Assembly (NCBI RefSeq): GCF_024385605.1
Contig: NZ_JANFOJ010000010.1
Location: 45,527 to 109,526 of the forward strand
Source: Sporolactobacillus sp. STSJ-5
GTDB taxonomy: Bacteria; Bacillota; Bacilli; Bacillales; Sporolactobacillaceae
DNA: 64,000 nucleotides
Reading direction: 5' to 3'
The notes under the pieces are model-generated. The model was not told the origin of the DNA. It ran no database searches and saw nothing but the letters and a program-made list of their open reading frames with translations. Below are positions 8,361 to 16,374 of this stretch, in pieces. The position numbers and the translations under genes were made by a program. The first letter of the stretch is position 1. Each line of letters starts with the position of its first letter.

Positions 8361-8471
8361 AGTTGGACATCAGACACGTAAGTGCAAGACTCATGCGGGA
8401 ACGTCCTATTAAGAAATAGAGTCCCTATCAGTTCACCTGCGCGCCAATAGTCTCCATAGAGATGTCCAAAG
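8361..8471. repeat. long imperfect palindrome with TGCGGGAACG core
   Basis: TTGGACATC at 8363-8371 is repeated in inverse as GATGTCCAA at 8461-8469. Nested inside are GACTC/GAGTC and GCGGGAAC versus GTTCACCTGC arms. The AGACTC-TGCGGGAA core resembles degenerate intergenic repeats I remember from Bacillaceae genomes. It contains no credible ORF. The rest of the 819-bp gap (7834-8652) is AT-rich and shows nothing else I can support. Confidence 0.4.
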
Positions 8472-8548
8472 TTATAAAAAAATGTTGACTTATTTTTATA
8501 AAAGAAAGAAAATATAAACAATAAATAAATTATTATTATGATAACAAA

Positions 8549-8571
8549 TTATCTCGTAATTGATACGAGAT
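8549..8571. promoter_or_regulatory. palindrome upstream of patB-like gene
   Basis: ATCTCGTA and TACGAGAT (8551-8558 and 8564-8571) form a perfect 8-bp inverted repeat with a 5-nt spacer, followed by an AT-rich run containing six Ts at 8577-8582. It lies about 80 bp before the gene. It may be an operator or an attenuator hairpin; the sequence does not decide. Confidence 0.4.
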
Positions 8572-8652
8572 TATTATTTTTTAAATGATGATTTCTTTTT
8601 AAGCATGATGAAATGATGAAAAATGATCTTTTGAAAAGAGGTGTAACATACG

Positions 8653-9843
8653 GTGTCAAAATGTATTTTTGATCAAATTGTGGAACGAAAAAATACAAAT
8701 TGTGTCAAATGGGACGGGGCGGAAAGTCTGTATGGAAAGCCGCAGCTGCTCCCTATGTGGATTGCTGACATGGATTTCAGCGCACCGGATTGCATTCTTG
8801 GCGCGCTGAAGGAATGCCTAAATCAGAAAATTTTCGGCTATACCTATGCCCCTGAATCCTTGAAACAGGTGGTACAGTCGTGGCTGAGTAAGCATTATGA
8901 TTGGAAGGTTCCGAGCGAAGCAATTGTTTTCAACCATAACGTGGTATCAAGTATTTCGCTTGCGCTACGCGTGCTGACGAAAAAAGGGGATAAGGTTTTG
9001 ATCCATAACCCGGTTTATAATCCTTTTTTTGAGCAGCTAAAGCAGCTTGAGCGCGTTCCGGTTGTATCGGAACTCGACATTCATGATAACCGCTATTTTA
9101 TGAATGTTAAGGATATGGAACGTAAAATTAATGAAGAAAATGTTTCGTGTATTCTCATTTGTTCGCCGCATAATCCCGGCGGACGCATCTGGGATCCGGA
9201 GGAATTGCAGGTTGTGATTGATCTGGCTGTAAAGTATGAGTTGCCGATTATTGCGGATGAAATTCACTCGGATCTCGTACTTCCCGGGATGAAACACCAG
9301 CCAATGGCACAGCTTGCCGCCGGGAAGTGCACGATTATTACGTTAATGGCACCGACAAAAACATTCAATTTGGCGGCAATCGGCCCATCCTATATTTTGA
9401 CATTTGAACGCGAACTTACCGAAAAAATAAAACGTGAACAAAAGCTCATGGTTTATCCGGAAATCAATCCTTTTCAAATTGCAGCGATGACGGCCGCTTA
9501 TGAAAAAGGCGAGCAATGGATGAACGAGCTGCTTGACTATGTAAAGGGAAACAGTGATTACGTTCGCAAACACCTCACGCAAATTAACGGACTCCGATGT
9601 ATGGACAGTGATGCGACCTATTTAATGTGGATCAGTTATGCGGAACTGGGATTGTCTGAACAAGAAGTGAATGAAGCATTTGTTGCCAACGGAGTTGCGC
9701 TGCAAATGGGCAGCATGTACGGCGAAGCCGGAAACGGTTTTTTTCGAATGAATATTGCAACGCCGCGAGTAAATGTTGAAAAGGGCACAAGCATGGTGCT
9801 GCGCGCTTTTCAACAATTAATGGCTGCTCGTGCGAACGTTTAA
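8653..9843 (+). CDS. patB: PatB/MalY-family PLP enzyme, cystathionine beta-lyase-like
   Basis: A 396-aa fold-type I PLP enzyme of the MalY/PatB subgroup. Supporting motifs are PMWIADMDF at residues 34-42, SPHNPGG at 171-177, ADEIHSD at 201-207 and APTKTFN at 233-239, where Lys236 should bind PLP. These enzymes cleave C-S bonds in cystathionine, cysteine conjugates and related S-substituted amino acids. The start is GTG with AGAGGTG about 10 bp upstream. The regulator gene follows after 60 bp with no terminator, so the two may be co-transcribed. Next to amino-acid hydrolases, a role in sulfur amino-acid salvage is a reasonable inference. Confidence 0.8.
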   Translation: MSKCIFDQIVERKNTNCVKWDGAESLYGKPQLLPMWIADMDFSAPDCILGALKECLNQKIFGYTYAPESLKQVVQSWLSKHYDWKVPSEAIVFNHNVVSSISLALRVLTKKGDKVLIHNPVYNPFFEQLKQLERVPVVSELDIHDNRYFMNVKDMERKINEENVSCILICSPHNPGGRIWDPEELQVVIDLAVKYELPIIADEIHSDLVLPGMKHQPMAQLAAGKCTIITLMAPTKTFNLAAIGPSYILTFERELTEKIKREQKLMVYPEINPFQIAAMTAAYEKGEQWMNELLDYVKGNSDYVRKHLTQINGLRCMDSDATYLMWISYAELGLSEQEVNEAFVANGVALQMGSMYGEAGNGFFRMNIATPRVNVEKGTSMVLRAFQQLMAARANV

Positions 9844-9903
9844 TACGACTGTACATACGAACATGATGGCTGTCGAATTTTTGAAAGTAAGGGGAGGACA
9901 AAC

Positions 9904-10578
9904 ATTAAAGATAAACTGCAGCGGTATAAGAAATTTGTCTCCTTTTTAAGCGATGTGATGGGGGATGACGCAGAAATCATTCTTCACGATGTGCGGGATT
10001 TGGAGCATTCGGTGATTGCATTAAGCGATACCACTTTGACAGATCGCAAGATTGGGTCGCCGGCAACAAATTTGATTTTAAAAAAATTGAAGGAAGGGAA
10101 AAAATCTCATAAAACCTTCGTCACCAATTATGAAGGAAAATCCAAAGACGGCACGGTCCTCAGATCATCGACATATTTTATTTATGACGAGAGCGATGAG
10201 ATTATCGGTATGCTGTGTATCAACATCAATTTCCGCAAAATGGAGGAAGCGATTCAGTACCTAGGCGACTTTGTCGGTATCGATCGACCGGTTGACGGTG
10301 ATCAAGAACCTCATGTTGAACACCTCAGTCCATCCATTGAAGATATTGCCATCAGCAGCATTAAGGAGATTGTCTCAAGCGTTAATGTTCCGTCAGAACG
10401 TATGTCACAGCAAGAAAAGCTGCACGTGGTTCATCAGCTGAACAACAATGGTATTTTCCTGCTCAAGGGTATTGTCGGAACCGTTGCCCAGGAGCTGAAG
10501 ACTTCGGAAGCGACGATCTACCGTTACTTAAGTAAAATGAAGAAAAACGAGCTCAAAATCAGCTTTGAGGCACCATAA
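9904..10578 (+). CDS. YheO/DauR-type PAS plus helix-turn-helix regulator, apparent ATT start
   Basis: The 224-aa reading has an N-terminal YheO-like PAS region (GDDAEIILHDV near residue 20; NLILKKLKEG near 58; SSTYFIYDESDEIIGMLCINI near 90) and a C-terminal DNA-binding region ending TSEATIYRYLSKMKK. A conventional caller would start at the GTG at 9955, but that cuts off RYKKFVSFLSDVMG, which is conserved in the paralogue at 48341. No ATG/GTG/TTG occurs in frame between the stop of patB (TAA at 9841) and 9955. GGGGAGG at 9891-9897 lies 6 bp before the ATT at 9904, so ATT is the likely initiation codon. This family regulates amino-acid catabolism genes (DauR for D-arginine) in other bacteria. 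Confidence 0.78.
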   Translation: MKDKLQRYKKFVSFLSDVMGDDAEIILHDVRDLEHSVIALSDTTLTDRKIGSPATNLILKKLKEGKKSHKTFVTNYEGKSKDGTVLRSSTYFIYDESDEIIGMLCININFRKMEEAIQYLGDFVGIDRPVDGDQEPHVEHLSPSIEDIAISSIKEIVSSVNVPSERMSQQEKLHVVHQLNNNGIFLLKGIVGTVAQELKTSEATIYRYLSKMKKNELKISFEAP

Positions 10579-10600
10579 ATTCGTGATCTCCAGAGGTACG

Positions 10601-10629
10601 TTGACGTGCTCGTAAAAAATCATTATATT
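10601..10629 (+). promoter_or_regulatory. sigma-A promoter of the C26 hydrolase gene
   Basis: TTGACG at 10601-10606, a 17-bp spacer and TATATT at 10624-10629. It lies 40 bp before the hydrolase start and gives that gene its own transcript. Confidence 0.6.
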
Positions 10630-10668
10630 AAACTGTAAAACGACCAGAGCGAGAAGGGAGTAGAAGCG

Positions 10669-11409
10669 GTGTCAAAACCTATTATCGGAATCACCAGTGG
10701 TTTTGTAAAACTCACAAATTTTTCAGAAGGTGATTATGCGCATAAAGATTATATAACTTCGCTGACAATGGCTGGCGCTGTTCCTTTGATCCTGCCGATC
10801 GCTCCCGGTCCATGCACAGAGCGGTATGCAGAACTGTGCGATGGATTTCTGCTCAGCGGCGGATGTGATGTGAATCCGCAATTCTTTAATGAAGATCCGA
10901 CGCCCGGCTGCGGCGTATTTGATACGGAACGTGACAAAGCAGAGTTGCAATTGGTACGTGAATCGTTGAAGCGAGGCAAGCCTGTATTCGGCATCTGCCG
11001 CGGACTTCAAGTCATCAATGTTGCGCTTGGAGGCACATTGATTCAGGATATCGGCAGTGAATTGGAACATCCGATTCAGCATGAACAAAAAGTGCCGCGT
11101 CGTGAAGGCAGTCATCGGGTGCATCTTGAAAAAGACACTCGATTGTACCAAGTGCTCGGTGAGCAGGAAACACTTGTTGTCAACAGTCTTCATCATCAGT
11201 CCATTGACAAAATAGGAGATGGCTTGAAAACTGCTGCATTCTCGTCCGACGGTATTATTGAAGCCATTGATATGACGGAGAAGGGATTGATGGGTGTCCA
11301 ATGGCATCCGGAATCGATGACCGCCGGCGGCAGTGAAACCATGCTCAACTTATTCAAGCACTTTGTCGATGCCTGCATCGAAATGAAACAAGCAAATTCG
11401 GAAGTGTAA
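10669..11409 (+). CDS. class I glutamine-amidotransferase-like hydrolase, peptidase C26 (PuuD-like)
   Basis: The 246-aa protein has the C26 architecture: LLSGGCDVNP at residues 61-70, the nucleophile elbow FGICRGLQVINVALGG with Cys110, and the catalytic pair His213/Glu215 in GVQWHPE. Members hydrolyse gamma-glutamyl bonds, such as gamma-glutamyl-GABA in putrescine breakdown. The start is GTG, with GAAGGGAG upstream. A GabD-like dehydrogenase lies 7 kb away, which together could allow GABA formation and use, but the substrate is not proven by sequence. Confidence 0.85.
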   Translation: MSKPIIGITSGFVKLTNFSEGDYAHKDYITSLTMAGAVPLILPIAPGPCTERYAELCDGFLLSGGCDVNPQFFNEDPTPGCGVFDTERDKAELQLVRESLKRGKPVFGICRGLQVINVALGGTLIQDIGSELEHPIQHEQKVPRREGSHRVHLEKDTRLYQVLGEQETLVVNSLHHQSIDKIGDGLKTAAFSSDGIIEAIDMTEKGLMGVQWHPESMTAGGSETMLNLFKHFVDACIEMKQANSEV

Positions 11410-11533
11410 GGCCGCGTTTTTGATTATAAGGAAAGAAGATCTTCCTTTAGGAGGATTTTTTTTGCGTAAATAAAAGTGTTCTTGAGTAACGGATGTGCAA
11501 ATAAAACGCATCGATACATGAAAAATGTCTATT

Positions 11534-11576
11534 AAAAAAGCTTCTGAACCGCTTGTTCGGTTCAGAAGCCTTTTTC
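11534..11576. terminator. bidirectional terminator between convergent genes
   Basis: AAAAAGCTTCTGAACCG and CGGTTCAGAAGC followed by TTTTT form a strong symmetric hairpin that can stop transcription from both sides. Confidence 0.9.
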
Positions 11577-12762
11577 AATTTTCAAGAGCATTCATAGCAA
11601 GTGCGGCCAGTACGGCGGATCCGTAAGGCAGGGCGCGTTCGTCAACGGTGAATTGCGGGTGGTGGTTTGGGTGACGCGGTATCGCATCGCTGCCTGCTCC
11701 AAGCACAAAAAATACGGATGGGAGCTGCTCCGTGTAGAACGAGAAGTCTTCTCCTCCGAGGCTCGGCTTACTTTGCAAGCGATGACCTTTGCCAAGCAGC
11801 GCATCAACGGTTTGCTGTGCGAGCAGCGTCATGCGGTCGTCGTTAATGATCGATGGTGAGCTGAATGTGTAGTCTAGATCATAATCTGCTCCGAAGGCTG
11901 AGGTGATGCCTTTTACAATGCTCGTCATTCGTTCGGGCATCGTTTTGCGCAGTTCGGGATTCAATGTACGCACCGTTCCGGTCATTTTGACTAAAGGAGC
12001 AATGGCATTGTTTGCCGTTCCGCCATGGATGGTAGCAATCGTCAAAACGACGGGATCAGCGGGATCTATCTGGCGGCTGGCTAATTGCTGGAGTGCAGTA
12101 ATCACCTGCCCGGTGACTGCAACAGAGTCAACGGTAAGGTCAGGATGTGCCGCATGACCGCCTTTTCCTATAATTGTTAAAGAGAAAAAATCAGTAGATC
12201 CGCAGCCAATCTTTCCTGAGAAGGCGATCTTGCCAAGATCGATACCCGCATTAATGTGAAGGCCAGCCATCTCGTCAATTCCATTTAAGGCGCCGGCATC
12301 AATCATCGCTTTGGCTCCTTTGCTGACCTCTTCGGCAGGCTGAAAGAGAAAGGCAATGTTGCCGTGCTCCGGTTGACGCTTTGCCAAAAGCTGCGCGGCA
12401 CCCATCAGCATGGCCGTGTGCGCATCGTGGCCGCAGGCGTGGCTTTTACCGTCATTCTCAGATTTGAAGCAGAAAGTGTTCTGTTCCTGAATCGGAAGTG
12501 CATCCATATCCGCTCTCAAACCAATTGTTTTGCCAGGCTTTTTGCCTTTAAGTAAGGCAACCATCCCGGTTTCGGCAAACGGTCCGCTAATTTCAAGATT
12601 GAGTGATTTGAGAAAGCAGCTAACCTTTTCAGAGGTGCGCTGTTCTTCAAAAGCAAGCTCGGGATGCTGATGAAAATCACGCCTCCATGCGGTTAATTGG
12701 GGCTGCAGCAGCTGAGCTTCCTGCAGCAATTGCTTCGATCGTTGCGCGTTCAGGGCGATCAC
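11575..12762 (-). CDS. M20 family amidohydrolase (YxeP/HipO-like)
   Basis: A 395-aa M20D metallohydrolase with RRDFHQHPELAFEE at the N-terminus, LRADMDALPI near residue 82, metal-binding ACGHDAH at 109-115, FQPAEE near 140 and a C-terminal HHPQFTVDE. These enzymes remove acyl groups from N-acyl amino acids or related amides. It follows the AmhX-like gene with a GTGA overlap (GTG start at 12762, upstream stop TGA at 12761-12759), so translation is probably coupled. AAGGAG directly abuts that GTG, which is unusual; the in-frame CTG at 12753 would have normal spacing. I keep GTG. Confidence 0.87.
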   Translation of the reverse strand: MIALNAQRSKQLLQEAQLLQPQLTAWRRDFHQHPELAFEEQRTSEKVSCFLKSLNLEISGPFAETGMVALLKGKKPGKTIGLRADMDALPIQEQNTFCFKSENDGKSHACGHDAHTAMLMGAAQLLAKRQPEHGNIAFLFQPAEEVSKGAKAMIDAGALNGIDEMAGLHINAGIDLGKIAFSGKIGCGSTDFFSLTIIGKGGHAAHPDLTVDSVAVTGQVITALQQLASRQIDPADPVVLTIATIHGGTANNAIAPLVKMTGTVRTLNPELRKTMPERMTSIVKGITSAFGADYDLDYTFSSPSIINDDRMTLLAQQTVDALLGKGHRLQSKPSLGGEDFSFYTEQLPSVFFVLGAGSDAIPRHPNHHPQFTVDERALPYGSAVLAALAMNALEN

Positions 12763-13907
12763 TCCTTAACCGCGGCGGAACCGCTCACTTTTTCAAATGT
12801 CTTGAGTACTGCAGTGGCTAAAATCAGTACGCCGTCATACATGGCATCGTGGTTAAAGGTCATATATGGGTGATGCAGGCCGGGCTTGAGATCGCAGCCG
12901 AGTCCAAGCATCGTCGATTTCAGTTTTGGTGTGCGAATCGCATATTGATGGAAATCGTCGCCGCCGCTTGATAAGCTGGCAGGGTCGAAATGGTCGTCGC
13001 CAAGGACCTCTTTAATAGCAGCCCCCATAATCGCGATCGCTTCGGGATCGGAAACGGCGGCAGGGCTGCCATGTGAATCGTCAAGGCTTATGCTGACTCC
13101 GTAACTCGCTGCTACTCCTTGAACAATCTGTTTAATTTTCTTTTTGAATTCGGCCATGACTTCATTTGTCTGTGCACGCACATCCAAACTGAATTCAGCG
13201 TGACCCGGTATAATGTTGGTTGCCGAGCCAGCATGGAGATTGGTCATCTTGACTGAACTCGGGATCATCGGATTGACGTGGAGGTGTCCAAGTGCATTCA
13301 CGATGGAGGCTGCGACTTCAATGCTATTGGTTCCGAGATGGGGACGAGCACCATGTGCGTCTTCACCATCGATTACGCCGCGGATCGTGCCGCAGGCACC
13401 GTGCAGGATTGCAGGCCGGGCGCGGCCGTCTTTTGTTTCTTCAATAGGGCGCAGATGTACGCCGTAGAAGTAGTCGGCATCGTCCAGAACGCCTCGTCTG
13501 CTTAACTCCAGAGCGCCTTGACCGATTTCTTCAGCAGGTTGGAACACAAGACGAACCGTGCCTGCGCCAGAATCAAGTTTTTCCTTCAGCACCATGGCGG
13601 CTCCGAGTACCATCGACATGTGAGCATCATGGCCGCAGGAATGATTGGCCTGCAATTTACCGTTGACTTCCTGCCAAAGCGCGTCCATATCGGCACGTAA
13701 GGCGACGATCGGTTTTCCGCTGCCGATTTCGCCAATAACACCGGGACAGTCATCAAATGTACGCGTACGATATCCGAGCTCGTCCAATTTTTCTTTAATA
13801 AAAGCGGTCGTTGCGGTTTCTTTCATGCTGATCTCTGCATGGGTATGCAGGTAGTGGAAAAGGTTCATCACATTTTCTCTTACGGAGCTGCTTAATTCTC
13901 GATGCAT
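12759..13907 (-). CDS. amhX: M20 family amidohydrolase (AmhX-like)
   Basis: The protein (382 aa from the chosen start) is M20 family. It has LHTHAEISMKE near residue 20, LRADMDALWQE near 71, CGHDAHMS at 91-98, VFQPAEEIGQGA near 125 and SSGGDDFHQYA near 310. MDALWQEVNG in place of the usual MDALP is characteristic of AmhX-like aminoacylases. I prefer the ATG at 13907 to the one at 13928, because AGGG lies 7 bp before the former and nothing resembles a ribosome site before the latter. It is co-oriented with the next M20 gene and with the ATP-grasp gene upstream, 45 bp away. Confidence 0.83.
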   Translation of the reverse strand: MHRELSSSVRENVMNLFHYLHTHAEISMKETATTAFIKEKLDELGYRTRTFDDCPGVIGEIGSGKPIVALRADMDALWQEVNGKLQANHSCGHDAHMSMVLGAAMVLKEKLDSGAGTVRLVFQPAEEIGQGALELSRRGVLDDADYFYGVHLRPIEETKDGRARPAILHGACGTIRGVIDGEDAHGARPHLGTNSIEVAASIVNALGHLHVNPMIPSSVKMTNLHAGSATNIIPGHAEFSLDVRAQTNEVMAEFKKKIKQIVQGVAASYGVSISLDDSHGSPAAVSDPEAIAIMGAAIKEVLGDDHFDPASLSSGGDDFHQYAIRTPKLKSTMLGLGCDLKPGLHHPYMTFNHDAMYDGVLILATAVLKTFEKVSGSAAVKE

Positions 13908-13951
13908 CGAATCGCCCTGCCTTCTCATTTTATTTGTTAATCAGTTCTTCA

Positions 13952-14857
13952 TTAACAATCGCTACTGCCAATCACAGGTTCATGTCCATAAACGACTTGG
14001 TCCACATAAATAAATAATTCCTCGGCAATATCAACATCGGATACTTTTGATATGGTCCTAAAGCCTGCATTACCATTCACTTCGCAAACGGTAAATCCGT
14101 TGTTGGTGAATAATAAATCGATTCCGCAGAATTCCAGATTAAGAGCTTTTGCGGCTTGGACTGAGAGCAATTCAATAGCTTTACTCGTTTCATAGAACTC
14201 AGCGGTGCCGCCTAATGAGTAATTGGCTCTGAATCCTGACTTTGATTTTCTAAGAACACTCCCTATTACACGCCCGCCAAGCACATACACTCTAAGATCT
14301 TTGCCATAGCTGTTGTCCATGTATTCCTGACAAAGACAATACCCTTTTGTTGTGTTGAATGCTTCTGTAAAATCATGTTCATTTTTGATTAAGAAAACAT
14401 TTTTTCCCTGTGATCCTTCCACCTCTTTTAAGATGAAAGGCTTTTTGCTAAAGTGATTCGAAATCAGGGAATAGTCATTCGTAACGGTGTAAACGGTTTT
14501 CGGTGTCGGAATCCCTGCATGAGTGAGAAGCTGCGACGTAATGACTTTGTTGCGCGACTGAAACATGGCGGATATAGGATTGATGACCCTGATCCCTAAT
14601 TGTTCCAATTGAGAGCCGACAATTCTGTTGTAGCAACGCATGAGAACAAAATCCGGGAGCTTCAACTGCTCATTTTTATGATAGAAAGTCACCGATGATG
14701 CGATTTGAATCATTAAGTCTTCAACAAAAAGAATATCCAAATGGATATGATGTTTGGCGGCAGTCTCCGTCATCCAAGCAAATGCATTGTTGCCATATCG
14801 ATTATGTATTGCTGATTTCGAATAGATCATCCATCCGTATTTCACATTTTTCACCAC
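13952..14857 (-). CDS. RimK-like ATP-grasp ligase
   Basis: The 301-aa protein has an ATP-grasp layout: an N-terminal domain, KPFILKEVEGSQGKNVFLI near residue 150, CQEYMDNSYGKDLRVYVLGG near 196, and the metal-binding end FCGIDLLFTNNGFTVCEVN near 263. RimK-like ligases join amino acids (often glutamate) to carboxylates by ATP-dependent peptide-bond formation. The start is uncertain: GTG codons at 14857, 14854 and 14845 are in frame, and GGTG lies before the last. It sits directly upstream of two amidohydrolase genes in the same direction, so it may build an amide that they cleave, or produce a dipeptide; this is inference. Confidence 0.75.
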   Translation of the reverse strand: MVKNVKYGWMIYSKSAIHNRYGNNAFAWMTETAAKHHIHLDILFVEDLMIQIASSVTFYHKNEQLKLPDFVLMRCYNRIVGSQLEQLGIRVINPISAMFQSRNKVITSQLLTHAGIPTPKTVYTVTNDYSLISNHFSKKPFILKEVEGSQGKNVFLIKNEHDFTEAFNTTKGYCLCQEYMDNSYGKDLRVYVLGGRVIGSVLRKSKSGFRANYSLGGTAEFYETSKAIELLSVQAAKALNLEFCGIDLLFTNNGFTVCEVNGNAGFRTISKVSDVDIAEELFIYVDQVVYGHEPVIGSSDC

Positions 14858-15306
14858 TAGTTTGATAGTTTATCGCATTCGTAAGCGAGACCGATGACCA
14901 AACAGAACCTGAATATTCCGGCTTTTAAAAAAACGTTTGTATCTTGTTCAATCATAGCACGGTTCGATTGTCAGTCATACGTAATCTGTGCCGGAACAGC
15001 ATGGAATAACATACAATAGTCCGTTCAAGGTTTCTTGCAATCGCTCGAATGTATGGGTGTCTAATGAATAGTCAAAAAAATACAGCCGAGTAAAAAGTGT
15101 GAACAAATGGAAGAAAACATCTGAGTAATCTTAATTAACGGAATTGTAACATACCGAAGTACCGTGTTCAACAAAGGATTGGCACCATGAATACAATCTA
15201 TTGAATCATTTTATTTAGAGTACCTCGGCTGTTTTTGGTATATTAATAACTGAACGCGAGTGGTGTGTGGAACAGAAATCATCATTGATTAATCGGAGGG
15301 TTCGTC
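14858..15306. other. 449-bp divergent intergenic region with a long inverted repeat
   Basis: No convincing ORF. It holds promoters for two divergent genes, which I could not place precisely. ACAGCCGAG at 15082-15090 pairs with CTCGGCTGT at 15224-15232, followed by TTTTT, enclosing about 133 nt. That arrangement would suit a structured RNA closed by a terminal stem, or the ends of a small mobile repeat. Confidence 0.4.
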
Positions 15307-16275
15307 ATGCAAATTCTTTTTTGTGTCGGTAAATCATATGTGCCCATCCATAGGAAAATGGCGGATCAGTTGGAAGCGATGGGTGCGCATGTCCGCTGCC
15401 TGATGTATGACCAGGCTTTGGACAAAGAATTAATTAAGAAGTCAATTCGGGACTGCGAGGTCTGCATCACTGCCATTGCTCCTTGCGACCGTGAAGTGAT
15501 TGAGGCGGCTCCTAACCTCCGCTATATACTGAAGACGGGAACGGGATTGGATAATGTGGCAATCAGTGATGCAACGGATCGGGGTATTCTGGTCAGCAAT
15601 GCACCGGGCGGAAATGCTACCTCGGTTGCGGAAATGGCTTTTGGCCAAATGATCAGTTTGTCGCGGATGATTCCAATGTTGGACCGTGGAACGAAAAAGG
15701 GCGAGTGGCCGAGCGGCGAGGCTTATGAACTTGACGGAAAGACGGTTGGAATTATCGGTTTCGGTTCCATCGGGCAAAAGGTAGCACAGTTCGCAGGCGG
15801 TTTTACTATGCGTGTACTTGCTTTTGGCAATTATCAAGATCAAGACGCAGCCAGTAGACTGCACGCGACGTTTGTAGATTTGGATCGTCTTCTGCGCGAA
15901 GCGGATTATATCGTGATCAGCACAGCGCTATCCTCCTCAAACTACCATCTTATTGATCAGCATGCGATCGATAAGATGAAAACAACAGCCTTTCTAGTCA
16001 ATATTTCCAGAGGAGCGTTGATTGATGAGCAGGTACTGCTCGACGCTCTGAAGAAAAAGCGGCTTGCAGGAGCTGCGTTGGATGTGTTTGAGCAGGAGCC
16101 GCCTGAATCTTTGCCGGATTTAGATAACCTGATTGTTTCGCCTCATGTTGCCGGAACAACACGAGAAAGTATTGCCCGAGTCGCTCGTGTGACCGTCGAA
16201 AATGTGCGTAAGTTCATGAATCATGAGCAACCGGACTTTGTCGTGAATACAGAAGCGCTGCGGCAGAATCAATGA
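15307..16275 (+). CDS. D-isomer-specific 2-hydroxyacid dehydrogenase
   Basis: A 322-aa NAD-dependent dehydrogenase. KTGTGLDNV at residues 76-84 precedes the Rossmann motif GIIGFGSIGQKVA at 148-160. The catalytic triad is visible as Arg235 in NISRGALID, Glu264 in FEQEPP and His280 in SPHVAGTT. The family interconverts 2-keto and D-2-hydroxy acids (phosphoglycerate, glyoxylate, D-lactate and others). GGAGGG lies 7 bp before the ATG. Substrate cannot be chosen from sequence; it is a single-gene unit. Confidence 0.85.
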   Translation: MQILFCVGKSYVPIHRKMADQLEAMGAHVRCLMYDQALDKELIKKSIRDCEVCITAIAPCDREVIEAAPNLRYILKTGTGLDNVAISDATDRGILVSNAPGGNATSVAEMAFGQMISLSRMIPMLDRGTKKGEWPSGEAYELDGKTVGIIGFGSIGQKVAQFAGGFTMRVLAFGNYQDQDAASRLHATFVDLDRLLREADYIVISTALSSSNYHLIDQHAIDKMKTTAFLVNISRGALIDEQVLLDALKKKRLAGAALDVFEQEPPESLPDLDNLIVSPHVAGTTRESIARVARVTVENVRKFMNHEQPDFVVNTEALRQNQ

Positions 16276-16374
16276 GTACTAATAGAAGATAGATTTTAAA
16301 AAGTGACGGACGGTGATTGTCCATTTTCTTTTTTTTGAAATTTTATAGAGCCGTTCAGGAACATTTTTTTCTGA

